Of a DNA stretch of 64,000 nt, positions 9,480-17,691 are shown one piece after another. The stretch's first letter is position 1, and every line of letters starts with the position of its first letter. The DNA comes from JAPOVO01 sp026708165. Its GTDB lineage: Bacteria > Chloroflexota > UBA11872 > VXNJ01. Below the pieces are notes generated by a model. It did no database searches, was not told the DNA's origin, and worked only from the letters and a program-made list of their open reading frames with translations. The stretch is taken from the NCBI GenBank assembly GCA_965208775.1, contig OZ242360.1, forward strand, positions 3,162,001 through 3,226,000. The letters run 5' to 3'. The translations under genes were made by a program, and so were the position numbers.

Positions 9480-10565
9480 ATGACATATAGCGTCACACTA
9501 ATTCCCGGCGATGGAACAGGCCCGGAAATCGCCGAGGCTATGCGCCGAGTCCTCGACGCGACCGGCGTCGAATTCGATTGGCAAATCCAGAACGCCGGAG
9601 CCGAAGTTGCGGAGAAGACCGGAGAGCCGCTGCCGGAGTCGGTACTAAATTCGATTCGAGAGAACAAACTTGCCATCAAGGGACCACTCACAACTCCCGT
9701 GGGAACGGGCTTTCGCAGCGTGACCGTAGCCATGCGCAAAGAGCTGGACCTCTACGCATGCCTGCGTCCCTGCAAGATGTACAAGGGAGTTCGCTCGTTC
9801 TACGACGAGATCGATCTCGTGATCGTTCGAGAGAACACAGAAGACCTCTATGCGGGAATCGAGTTCGAGAGAGGATCCCAGGCCGCGTCGGACTTAATCC
9901 GACATCTGAGCAGCCTGAACGGATCGGCCATTCCGTCGGACTCGGGCATCAGCATAAAACCGATATCGGTAGAGGCTACGGACCGCATCGTCCGTTTCGC
10001 CTTCGACTACGCAATCGCGAACGGTCGCAAAAAGGTAACGGCCGTCCACAAAGCCAACATCATGAAGTTCTCGGACGGGCTGTTTCTCGAAGTTGCCCGC
10101 GACGTTGCGCGGGACTATCCCGAAGTCGAGTTCGAGGACCGGATCGTGGACAACATGTGCATGCAGCTGGTCCAAAAGCCGGAACTCTACGACGTGATGG
10201 TCTTACCGAACCTGTACGGCGACATCGTTTCGGATCTGTGCGCCGGGTTGATTGGAGGACTCGGCGTCGCCCCGGGAGCGAATATCGGAGACGACTTCGC
10301 GGTATTCGAGGCCACGCACGGGAGCGCGCCCCGCTATACCGGTATGAACAAAGTCAACCCGCTCGCCATGATCCTGTCGGGTCTAATGATGCTGCGCCAC
10401 ATTGGCGAAACCGCCGCCGCCGACATGCTCGACAGCGCCATCGCGCGACTGATCGAAGCCGGCGATTCCGTGACGTACGATATGAAACCCCACCGCGACG
10501 ACCCGACCGCGGTCGGTACGTCCGACGTTGCGGACGCGCTTATAAGGCTCATGCACGACGCTTGA
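9480..10565 (+). CDS. icd: Isocitrate dehydrogenase, probably NAD-dependent
   Basis: A 361-residue member of the isocitrate/isopropylmalate dehydrogenase family, oxidatively decarboxylating isocitrate to 2-oxoglutarate. Visible: IPGDGTGPEI at the N-terminus, the substrate-binding stretch RSVTVAMRKELDLYACLRP (about 79-97), ENTEDLYAG (118-126), HKANIMK with the catalytic-type Lys, and the metal/cofactor segment LYGDIVSDLCAGLIGGLG. Length and the HGSAPRYTG-NKVNP region resemble short NAD-type enzymes. Homoisocitrate or 3-isopropylmalate dehydrogenase remains possible from sequence alone, but the TCA neighbours favour isocitrate. Its TGA overlaps the TTG of sucC by 4 bp. Confidence 0.88.
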   Translation: MTYSVTLIPGDGTGPEIAEAMRRVLDATGVEFDWQIQNAGAEVAEKTGEPLPESVLNSIRENKLAIKGPLTTPVGTGFRSVTVAMRKELDLYACLRPCKMYKGVRSFYDEIDLVIVRENTEDLYAGIEFERGSQAASDLIRHLSSLNGSAIPSDSGISIKPISVEATDRIVRFAFDYAIANGRKKVTAVHKANIMKFSDGLFLEVARDVARDYPEVEFEDRIVDNMCMQLVQKPELYDVMVLPNLYGDIVSDLCAGLIGGLGVAPGANIGDDFAVFEATHGSAPRYTGMNKVNPLAMILSGLMMLRHIGETAAADMLDSAIARLIEAGDSVTYDMKPHRDDPTAVGTSDVADALIRLMHDA

Positions 10566-11695
10566 AGCTCCACGAATACCAGGCGAGAGCGCTGTTTGCC
10601 GAGGCCGGCATCCCTGTACCCGCGAGCAACGTAGCCTTCTCGGCCAGTGAGGCGAGAGAGATTGCGGAGCAGCTAGGCAAGCCGGTCGTCGTCAAAGCGC
10701 AGGTCCTGGTCGGCGGACGGGGCAAGGCGGGCGGAGTGAAACTGGCCCAGACTCCCGCCGCCGCGCAGGAAGCGGCGGATAAGATTCTCGGACTGACAAT
10801 CGGTGGCTATCCGGTGGAGCAAGTGCTCGTCGCCGAAGCGTCGGATATAGAACGGGAGATTTATCTCGGCGCGATCGTCGACCGTGATGCGAAACGCATA
10901 CTGCTCATGGTCAGCGGCGAGGGCGGAGTCGAGATCGAAGAGGTGGCGCGAACCAATCCGTCCGCCATTCACAGGGAGTACGTTCAACCGTCCGGCGTGC
11001 TGGAAGCTCAGCAGGGACGCCGCCTGGGGTTCATGCTTGGCCTCGACTGGAAGCAGGTCCGCAAGTTCGAGTCGATAGCCCGCTCGCTGGTGGAGCTTGC
11101 GGTGCGGATCGATGCCTCACTGGCGGAAATCAATCCATTGATCGTCACTCCGGAAGGCGACCTCCGGGCCATCGACGCCAAGGTGAATATCGACGACAAC
11201 GCGCTCTTCCGACGGCCGGAATTAGCCGGGCTTCGAAATCCCGAAGAGGAGACGGGGCCTGAGCGTCGGGCGCGAGAATCGGGCATCAGCTACGTCAAGC
11301 TCGACGGCAATATCGGCTGCATGGTCAATGGGGCGGGGCTGGCGATGGCGCTGCTCGACGTAATAAAGCTCCAGGGAGGCGAGCCTGCTAACTTCCTGGA
11401 CGTCGGAGGCGGAGCCGACGCCGCGCAAGTACGTACGGCGATGGAGATCATCCTCGCCGACCCGGCGGTGAAGCTGGTACTGGTGAACATCTTCGGCGGG
11501 ATTACCCGATGCGACGAAGTCGCGCGGGGCGTCGTCGCGGCGACTACCGGTCTGGACCGCGACGTTCCGCTGGTTGTCAGGTTGGTCGGAACCAATGAAG
11601 AAGAGGGACTGGAAGTCCTCCGCGACGCTGGAATATCAGCGTATACCGGCATGGTCGACGCCGTGAACGAAGCGGTTAGTCGAGCGGCCGCTTGA
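10562..11695 (+). CDS. sucC: Succinyl-CoA synthetase beta subunit
   Basis: A 377-residue ATP-grasp subunit of succinate-CoA ligase, which couples succinyl-CoA cleavage to nucleotide triphosphate formation. It begins KLHEYQARALFAEAGIPVP, the family's usual start, with the nucleotide-binding GGRGKAGGVK at 51-60. Near the end, LVNIFGGITRCDEVARGVV is the conserved phosphate/CoA-proximal segment. The start is TTG 10562, inside the icd stop (TTGA overlap), and the stop overlaps the TTG of sucD in the same way. icd-sucC-sucD therefore form a translationally coupled set. No 2-oxoglutarate dehydrogenase gene is present in the window. Confidence 0.96.
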   Translation: MKLHEYQARALFAEAGIPVPASNVAFSASEAREIAEQLGKPVVVKAQVLVGGRGKAGGVKLAQTPAAAQEAADKILGLTIGGYPVEQVLVAEASDIEREIYLGAIVDRDAKRILLMVSGEGGVEIEEVARTNPSAIHREYVQPSGVLEAQQGRRLGFMLGLDWKQVRKFESIARSLVELAVRIDASLAEINPLIVTPEGDLRAIDAKVNIDDNALFRRPELAGLRNPEEETGPERRARESGISYVKLDGNIGCMVNGAGLAMALLDVIKLQGGEPANFLDVGGGADAAQVRTAMEIILADPAVKLVLVNIFGGITRCDEVARGVVAATTGLDRDVPLVVRLVGTNEEEGLEVLRDAGISAYTGMVDAVNEAVSRAAA

Positions 11696-12564
11696 GCATC
11701 CTCGTCGACGCCGACACGCGAGTGCTCGTGCAGGGTATTACGGGCAATCAGGGTTCGTTTCATGCGCGGCTCATGCTCGACTACGGCTCCAACGTCGTGG
11801 CGGGTGTGGTGCCAGGACGGGGCGGGCAGTCAGTCCATGACGTGCCGGTGTTCGATACGGTCGAGGAAGCCGTCGACCGCACCCAGCCGAACTGCGGAAT
11901 AATCTTCGTACCCGCGTTCGCCGCGCCTGACGCGATTCTGGAACAGGCCGCCGCCAACATTCCCCTGATCGTCTGCATCACCGAGGGCATTCCAGTGATC
12001 GACATGATTCCCGTCTGTCACCGGGTGAAGGCGGCGGGATCGCGTTTGATCGGACCGAACTGCCCGGGCGTGATATCGCCCGCGCACAAGGTCAAAGTCG
12101 GAATACTGCCCGGACAGATTCACATGCCCGGGCCGGTGGGGGTTGTCAGCCGCAGCGGAACGCTGACATACGAAGTAGTCCAGTCGCTTTCAGCTTCAGG
12201 CCTGGGACAGAGCACGTGCGTGGGGATAGGAGGCGACCCGATTATCGGCACGTCTTTTATCGACGTCGTAGACATGTTCGAGCGTGATCCGTCAACCGAA
12301 GCGATAGTCGTGATCGGTGAAATCGGCGGAACGGATGAAGAGCAGTGCGCCGAGCACATCGCCGCGAACGTGAGCAAACCCGTCCTTGCATTCATCGCCG
12401 GGCGAACGGCCCCGCCGGAGAAGCGCATGGGGCACGCGGGGGCTATCGTTTCAGGGGGATCGGGAACGGCGACGGAAAAAATAGAGGCGTTCGAGCGCGC
12501 GGGCGTGCGCGTTGCGGCTATACCGGACGAAATCGCAGCCGCCGTTCGGTCTACGATTCCTTGA
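11692..12564 (+). CDS. sucD: Succinyl-CoA synthetase alpha subunit
   Basis: A 290-residue alpha subunit with the CoA-binding Rossmann start VLVQGITGNQGSFH (11-24), the GPNCPGVISP segment (121-130), and the phosphohistidine loop GHAGAIVSGGSGTA with H248 as the phosphorylated residue. It forms the active ligase with SucC. The TTG start at 11692 overlaps the sucC stop by 4 bp. After its stop come 134 bp with no gene before the SdhA-like flavoprotein. Confidence 0.96.
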   Translation: MSILVDADTRVLVQGITGNQGSFHARLMLDYGSNVVAGVVPGRGGQSVHDVPVFDTVEEAVDRTQPNCGIIFVPAFAAPDAILEQAAANIPLIVCITEGIPVIDMIPVCHRVKAAGSRLIGPNCPGVISPAHKVKVGILPGQIHMPGPVGVVSRSGTLTYEVVQSLSASGLGQSTCVGIGGDPIIGTSFIDVVDMFERDPSTEAIVVIGEIGGTDEEQCAEHIAANVSKPVLAFIAGRTAPPEKRMGHAGAIVSGGSGTATEKIEAFERAGVRVAAIPDEIAAAVRSTIP

Positions 12565-12698
12565 TTTTTCGCGATTGCGGCGGTGTGACTGGCAGCTTTT
12601 GGCAAAATCGACCAAAATCACCGGTGTCATCTTTCTAAGCTAATTGGTGGAGCATTTCTTGGCATGACGATCCGGCTGACGAAAGGCACGCGGCGCTG

Positions 12699-14384
12699 AT
12701 GCTCGAATTTGACGTGGTTGTTATCGGCGGCGGTGTTGCGGGTATGCGCGCGGCTCTGGCCGCTTCGGCATCCGCCGGGGTCGCGTTGATATCGAAGGAT
12801 CATCCTGTCCGATCAGGTTCGACATCTTCGGGAGGCGGGATCAACGCGCCGCTCGATCCTTCGGACGATCTGGAAACTTATGCAACCGACACCGTTCGGG
12901 CGGGAGACTTTCTGTCGGAGAGGGATGCGGTCGAGACGCTTTGCGCGGATGCTGCGAGCGCCGTTATCGAGATGGAAAACAGCGGCGTCGCGTTCGACCG
13001 CGATCCGACCGGCCGCCTTGCGCTTCACAGGCTTGGCGGCACGAGCCGGTCCCGCGCGGCCCATGGCGCCGACTGGACAGGTGTTCTCCTGGCACAGACT
13101 CTCTGGGCAGAGCTTGTCAAAGCGGGCGTCACCGTTCTGGACGAATGGTATGTAACACGCTTGGTCGTGCGCGACGAGGAAGTACTGGGAGTGGTCGCAA
13201 CGGACTTGCGGTCGGGCGAGCTGCACGCAGTCGGGGCCCGGGCGGTCATACTGGCGACGGGCGGTGCGGCGGGTGTTTACGAGATCAACACAAGTCCAGT
13301 TTCCAACACCGCCGACGGCCTTGCGCTTGCATATCGCGAGGGACTTCCCTTGCGCGACATGGAGTTCGTTCAATTCAACCCTACGGGCCTTTACGCCGCC
13401 GGGAACGCGCTAGCCCGCGGGATATCGATAACCGAGGCGGCGCGGTCGCACGGATCGCTACTGCGCAATTCAGAGGGCGAGCGTTTCATGGAGCGCTACG
13501 CTTCCGAAAGCCTGGAGCTCGCGCCCCGCGACATCGTCTCCCGCGCGGTGCAGACCGAGATCGACGCAGGCCGCGGCGTAAACGGCGGGTGCGTGAGTCT
13601 CGACGCGAGCGGCAACGGGGATATGGCCTCCTCGCTGCCGAATTTCCAGCACCTCTGCGGGGACCTGCTTAATCTCGATCCGAGCGAGAATCCTGTTCCC
13701 GTCGTTCCTTCCGCGCACTCCAGCGCGGGTGGAATACCCACCGACCTTGACGGCTCCACTGCGGTTGCCGGGCTTTATGCGGTGGGCGAATGTGCAAGCA
13801 CAGGAGTCCATGGAGCCGGTCCGCTGGCTGGAAACGGACTGGCCGAGGCGCTTGTCTTTGGCCGACTGGCCGGCAACGCAGCCGCCAACCGGGCATCGGA
13901 AGGAGTTCTCCACTTCGCTGACTTGAGCGCCGCGCGTGACGACGAGGCTGATCGAGTCGGTCGGTTGATGGCGCATCCCGGCGCGGAGAGGGTGTCGGCG
14001 CTGACGGGCGAAATGCGTTCGGTCATGTCATCTCACGTCGGAGTCTTCCGCGACGGCGAAGGGCTGGCGAGCGCTCGATTCGCTCTCGACTCCATCTCCG
14101 AACGGCTCGCCGACATCGGCGTAAGCAGCAAGTCCAAGCGGTTCAACCTCGAAGTTAGGGCGGCGCTCGAGCTGCTCAACATGGTGGAGGTTGCTGGAGT
14201 CGTGATCGATAGCGCTGGCAACCGCACGGAGTCGCGCGGCAGTCACTTCAGGCGAGACCACGCGGAACGAGATGACGAGAACTGGCGACTCCACACACTC
14301 GCCTACAAAAACTGCGATGGGGCTCGAATCGAAACCGAAGAGCTGACAGCAAAGACCGACGATCCCGACGCGAGGGCTTATTAA
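12699..14384 (+). CDS. sdhA: SdhA/FrdA-like flavoprotein with altered FAD and substrate residues
   Basis: A 561-residue flavoprotein of the succinate dehydrogenase/fumarate reductase/L-aspartate oxidase family. The FAD-binding GGGVAG (10-15), the catalytic-type Arg R282 in APRDIVSR, and H340 in SAHSSAGGI are present. Compared with E. coli SdhA, the His that covalently holds FAD (RSHTV) is Gly (G40 in RSGST). The substrate-binding His of FHPTG is Asn (N227). The Arg of HGANRLGGN is Pro (P375 in HGAGPLAGN). FAD is therefore probably bound non-covalently and the dicarboxylate pocket is changed. It is paired directly with an SdhB-like gene (stop and start adjoin) inside a TCA block. Whether it acts on succinate is open. 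Confidence 0.85.
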   Translation: MLEFDVVVIGGGVAGMRAALAASASAGVALISKDHPVRSGSTSSGGGINAPLDPSDDLETYATDTVRAGDFLSERDAVETLCADAASAVIEMENSGVAFDRDPTGRLALHRLGGTSRSRAAHGADWTGVLLAQTLWAELVKAGVTVLDEWYVTRLVVRDEEVLGVVATDLRSGELHAVGARAVILATGGAAGVYEINTSPVSNTADGLALAYREGLPLRDMEFVQFNPTGLYAAGNALARGISITEAARSHGSLLRNSEGERFMERYASESLELAPRDIVSRAVQTEIDAGRGVNGGCVSLDASGNGDMASSLPNFQHLCGDLLNLDPSENPVPVVPSAHSSAGGIPTDLDGSTAVAGLYAVGECASTGVHGAGPLAGNGLAEALVFGRLAGNAAANRASEGVLHFADLSAARDDEADRVGRLMAHPGAERVSALTGEMRSVMSSHVGVFRDGEGLASARFALDSISERLADIGVSSKSKRFNLEVRAALELLNMVEVAGVVIDSAGNRTESRGSHFRRDHAERDDENWRLHTLAYKNCDGARIETEELTAKTDDPDARAY

Positions 14385-15142
14385 TGGCGGAACAACGACT
14401 CGGACTGCAGATAAGCAGGTACGATCCCGAAACGCACGACCGGCCTGAAGCGCGCAACTATGAGGTGGCGGTTGGGGAGTCGATGACCGTTCTCGACGCG
14501 TTGGTGTCGATACATGAAGAACAGGACTCGTCCCTGGCGATTCGTTACTCGTGCCGGGGCGGTGTCTGCGGAGCCTGCGGCGTACAGGTCAACGGCCTGC
14601 CCGTGCTGGCGTGTCGAACGCGCGTATCGTCCCTCGATTGCAACGGGTCCCCCGTCGAGATAGCCCCCTTGCAAAACCATCCGGTTATTCGGGACCTCGT
14701 CGCCGACTTCGATCCCACCTTCCTGACGCTCGGGGCGGGGGAGCCGTGGATTCAACCCGATGCAGGATCGCCCGGGAGCGGCATGGACTCGGACATGACG
14801 CAGGAGGAGGTTGACCGTCTGGGACGGTCCCAGGCGTGCATTTCCTGCGGTCTTTGCGACGCGGCCGTCACCGGCGCAAATGCGTCCGCGGGCTTCATCG
14901 GCCCGGCTGCGCTCGTTCGGGAGTTCCGGTTGGCGGCCGACGTGCGCGACGGGTCGGACCGGGACCGCCTCGAAAAGATCAACGACAGCGGCGGAATTTG
15001 GGACTGCGATCCCGACAAGTCGTGGGACGACGCTTGCCCCGTGGGAATAGACCCGGCAAACAAGATCGAACTGCTTCGAGAGGCTTCGATTGCAAACAAG
15101 ATCGCCGGTCGCAAACGAGTGGAGTCCGAAGCGGCCGCATAG
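14384..15142 (+). CDS. sdhB: SdhB/FrdB-like iron-sulfur protein lacking [3Fe-4S] ligands
   Basis: A 252-residue partner of the upstream flavoprotein. The N-terminal plant-type [2Fe-2S] site is complete (C57, C62, C65, C77). The C-terminal ferredoxin-like domain retains C152, C155, C158 and C218, equivalent to the four [4Fe-4S] ligands of E. coli SdhB. Of the three [3Fe-4S] ligands only C208 remains: the residue four after C158 is V162 and the one six after C208 is W214. The [3Fe-4S] centre normally passes electrons to quinone. No membrane-anchor gene (sdhC/D) lies nearby, so a soluble complex with another electron partner is plausible. ATG 14384 overlaps the upstream TAA by one base. Confidence 0.85.
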   Translation: MAEQRLGLQISRYDPETHDRPEARNYEVAVGESMTVLDALVSIHEEQDSSLAIRYSCRGGVCGACGVQVNGLPVLACRTRVSSLDCNGSPVEIAPLQNHPVIRDLVADFDPTFLTLGAGEPWIQPDAGSPGSGMDSDMTQEEVDRLGRSQACISCGLCDAAVTGANASAGFIGPAALVREFRLAADVRDGSDRDRLEKINDSGGIWDCDPDKSWDDACPVGIDPANKIELLREASIANKIAGRKRVESEAAA

Positions 15143-15208
15143 AGTAATGCGAAAAAGCCCGGAAGGGCGTCTTCACGGCTATACAAGAAGACTGATGCGG
15201 AGGGGTTT

Positions 15209-16138
15209 TTGGCACGCACCAAGGTAACTATTGCGGGCGCTGGGCAGACGGGAGGATCTATCGCCCGTCGGGTAGCCGAGAGAGGTTATGCCGACGTCGT
15301 GATGATCGACGTAGTCGAGGGATTTGCCGCTGGCAAGGCGCTCGACCTCAATCAGACCGGCCCGCTGATGGGGTATCCACCGAACCTGATCGGATCCACG
15401 GGCTATGACGAGTCCGAGAACTCCGACATTTGCGTAATCACGTCGGGGTTTCCGCGTCAGCCCGGAATGTCGCGGGACGACCTCCTGCTGAAGAATAAAG
15501 AGATCGTCGAGGACGTAGCAGGCCGGCTTGCCGAGAAGTCTCCCGACTGCAAGTTCATCGTACTGACCAATCCGGTCGACGCCATGGCCCAGCTCGTCCA
15601 CTCCGTAACGTCGTTTTCCAAGGAGCGCGTGATAGGACAGGGCGGCATTCTGGATTCGGCGCGGTATCGAACGTTCATCGCCTGGGAACTGGGCGTATCG
15701 CCTGAAGACGTGTCGGGATTCGTTCTCGGAGGGCATGGGGACGCGATGGTGCCGGTGCCTCGTTACACGTCCGTGGCGGGTGTCCCCGTCGGCGAGCTGC
15801 TGCCCCAGGACCGCCTCGACGCGATTATCCAGAGGACGCGGGACGGGGGAGCCGAGATCGTAAAGCTCCTGCAGCGCGGCAGCGCCTACGAAGCTCCGGG
15901 CGAGGCCGTGATGCTGATGATCGATTCGATTGTCCTGGACCAGAAGCGGCTGTTCCCATGCTCGGTCCTGCTCGAAGGCGAATATGGGATAAACGGCACG
16001 TTTGTGGGTGTGCTGGTGAAGCTGGGGGCGCAAGGTTACGAGGGGATGATCGACGTTTCCTTGACCGAGGAAGAGCTGGCTGCTTTACATAAATCTGCGG
16101 ACGGTGTGCGGGAGCTCGTGGAGATAATGGGCGTCTGA
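15209..16138 (+). CDS. mdh: Malate dehydrogenase (LDH-like type)
   Basis: A 309-residue NAD-dependent malate dehydrogenase of the LDH-like (MDH type 3) group. Visible: GAGQTG (10-15), D34 after strand 2 selecting NAD, substrate arginines R83 and R89 in FPRQPGMSRDD, N121 in LTNPVD, R152 in LDSARYR, and catalytic H176 in LGGHGDAM. R83 in this loop is the feature that separates malate from lactate dehydrogenases. The start is TTG 15209, with GGAGG 5 nt upstream. It lies 66 bp after the SdhB-like gene and is followed by fumarase. Confidence 0.95.
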   Translation: MARTKVTIAGAGQTGGSIARRVAERGYADVVMIDVVEGFAAGKALDLNQTGPLMGYPPNLIGSTGYDESENSDICVITSGFPRQPGMSRDDLLLKNKEIVEDVAGRLAEKSPDCKFIVLTNPVDAMAQLVHSVTSFSKERVIGQGGILDSARYRTFIAWELGVSPEDVSGFVLGGHGDAMVPVPRYTSVAGVPVGELLPQDRLDAIIQRTRDGGAEIVKLLQRGSAYEAPGEAVMLMIDSIVLDQKRLFPCSVLLEGEYGINGTFVGVLVKLGAQGYEGMIDVSLTEEELAALHKSADGVRELVEIMGV

Positions 16139-16230
16139 CCGCGACTCCCGGCAGATAGAATCGAACGGCCCCCTGATAACCGGTCGCGGCCCGGTTGATT
16201 ATGATCCCGCGAAGCAAAGGATATGAATTG

Positions 16231-17643
16231 ATGGCAACACGGACTGAGCGCGATCCGCTCGGCGAAGTCGAGGTCCCGTCCGAAGCCTTATACGGCGTTC
16301 AGACTCAGCGTGCGGTCGATAATTTCCCAATCAGCGCAATCGGTCCGCATCCGGCGTTCGTCTGGGCGACGGTGCTCATCAAGAAGGCCGCGGCCGTTAC
16401 GCATCGTGAGACGGGACGCCTAGATCCGACGCTTGCCGACGCGATCATCCGGGCCGCGGATGAGGTGCTCGACGGGCTGCACGGCGATCAGTTCGTGGTC
16501 GACGTGTTCCAGGCCGGGGCGGGCACGTCGCACAACATGAACGCGAACGAATTGCTGGCCAATCGCGCGAACGAGCTGTTGGGCGGATCGCGCGGCGACT
16601 ACGATCCCGTGCATCCCAACGACCATGTAAACATGGCGCAGTCGACCAACGACATCATCCCGACCGCCATCGCACTCGCCGCGCTGCGTCTCTTGCAGCC
16701 GCTCTACGAGGCGCTTGACGGACTTGCCGACTCGCTGGAGCAGAAGTCGGAGGAATGGGACGGCATCGTCAAGTCTGGCCGGACGCACGTGCAGGACGCC
16801 ACCCCGGTCCGGCTGGGACAGGAGTTCGGGGCCTACGCAGTCGCCGTGCGCCGGGGTCGTGAGCGAATCGCCGCAGCGGAAGTAGATGTCCAGGAGCTGA
16901 GCATCGGAGGGACTGCCGTGGGAAGCGGTCTCAACGCGGAGCCTCGGTATCAGGAGCGGGTTGTCGAGGTGCTGGGCGAGCTGAGCGGTCTGACCGTGCG
17001 GCGTTCCGAAAACCTGTTCTACTCGATGCAGAGCATGTCGCGGTTCGCGATGCTGTCGGCGGCGCTCAAGGCGCTTGCGGTCGACCTGGGCAAGCTGGCC
17101 AACGATATCCGCCTACTGGGATCGGGACCTCGCACGGGGATTTCCGAGATCAGGATGCCGGCGGTCCAGCCGGGTTCGTCGATCATGCCGGGCAAGGTCA
17201 ACCCGGTGATGGCCGAGTGCCTGAACATGATCTGCTTTCAGGTTTTCGGAAACGACCTCGCTGTCACGATGGCGGCAGAGGCCGGGCAGCTTCAGTTGAA
17301 CGTGATGATGCCGGTCATAGCCCACAACCTCTCGCAATCGATCGACATCCTGGCGAATGGCTGCAAGCAGTTCCACGAGCTAGGCGTCCGCGGTCTGGAG
17401 CCGGACGGAACGATGATCCGCCACTGGCTGGAGCGCAACACCATGCTGGCGACGGCCCTGGCGCCAAGAATCGGTTACGCGGCGGCGGCGGAAATCGCCA
17501 AAGAAGCCGTCCGCACGGGCGAGAGCATCCCCGACGTAGCCAAACGGATGACCGACCTCCCCGAAGACGAGCTGGCGAGTGCGCTCGACCCCGCGCCCAT
17601 GACTGAACCGGGCGTTCGCGCGGGTGGTGGAGGCGGCGGTTAA
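16231..17643 (+). CDS. fumC: Class II fumarase
   Basis: A 470-residue member of the fumarase/aspartase superfamily with the signature GSSIMPGKVNP (315-325). H186 in SGRTHVQDATP and the HPNDHVN segment (128-134) are fumarase-like; aspartases have Gln in the GRTQLQD position. The AGAGTSHNMNANE stretch is closer to aspartase wording, so some ambiguity remains, but the neighbouring malate dehydrogenase supports fumarate hydration. ATG 16231 was chosen (AAGGA 9 nt upstream) over ATG 16195. The protein ends in an odd run of six glycines, probably a disordered tail. Confidence 0.88.
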   Translation: MATRTERDPLGEVEVPSEALYGVQTQRAVDNFPISAIGPHPAFVWATVLIKKAAAVTHRETGRLDPTLADAIIRAADEVLDGLHGDQFVVDVFQAGAGTSHNMNANELLANRANELLGGSRGDYDPVHPNDHVNMAQSTNDIIPTAIALAALRLLQPLYEALDGLADSLEQKSEEWDGIVKSGRTHVQDATPVRLGQEFGAYAVAVRRGRERIAAAEVDVQELSIGGTAVGSGLNAEPRYQERVVEVLGELSGLTVRRSENLFYSMQSMSRFAMLSAALKALAVDLGKLANDIRLLGSGPRTGISEIRMPAVQPGSSIMPGKVNPVMAECLNMICFQVFGNDLAVTMAAEAGQLQLNVMMPVIAHNLSQSIDILANGCKQFHELGVRGLEPDGTMIRHWLERNTMLATALAPRIGYAAAAEIAKEAVRTGESIPDVAKRMTDLPEDELASALDPAPMTEPGVRAGGGGGG

Positions 17644-17691
17644 GCGTCGTCGAACGGCGGGGCTAAAGCTGGCCGCTGATCCGAGTAATCG

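Noticed and set aside
9578..10561. Upstream extension of the sucC frame through icd
   Set aside because: The extension is Arg-rich and out of frame with a clearly conserved isocitrate dehydrogenase; SucC begins at KLHEYQ.
15153..15166. GCCCGGAAGGGC as terminator between sdhB and mdh
   Set aside because: Only a 4-bp stem without a T tail; the genes appear to be in one operon.
16231..17643. Aspartate ammonia-lyase instead of fumarase
   Set aside because: The GRTHVQDAT and HPNDHVN segments are fumarase-like, and mdh is adjacent; aspartase has GRTQLQDAV and HPNDDVN.
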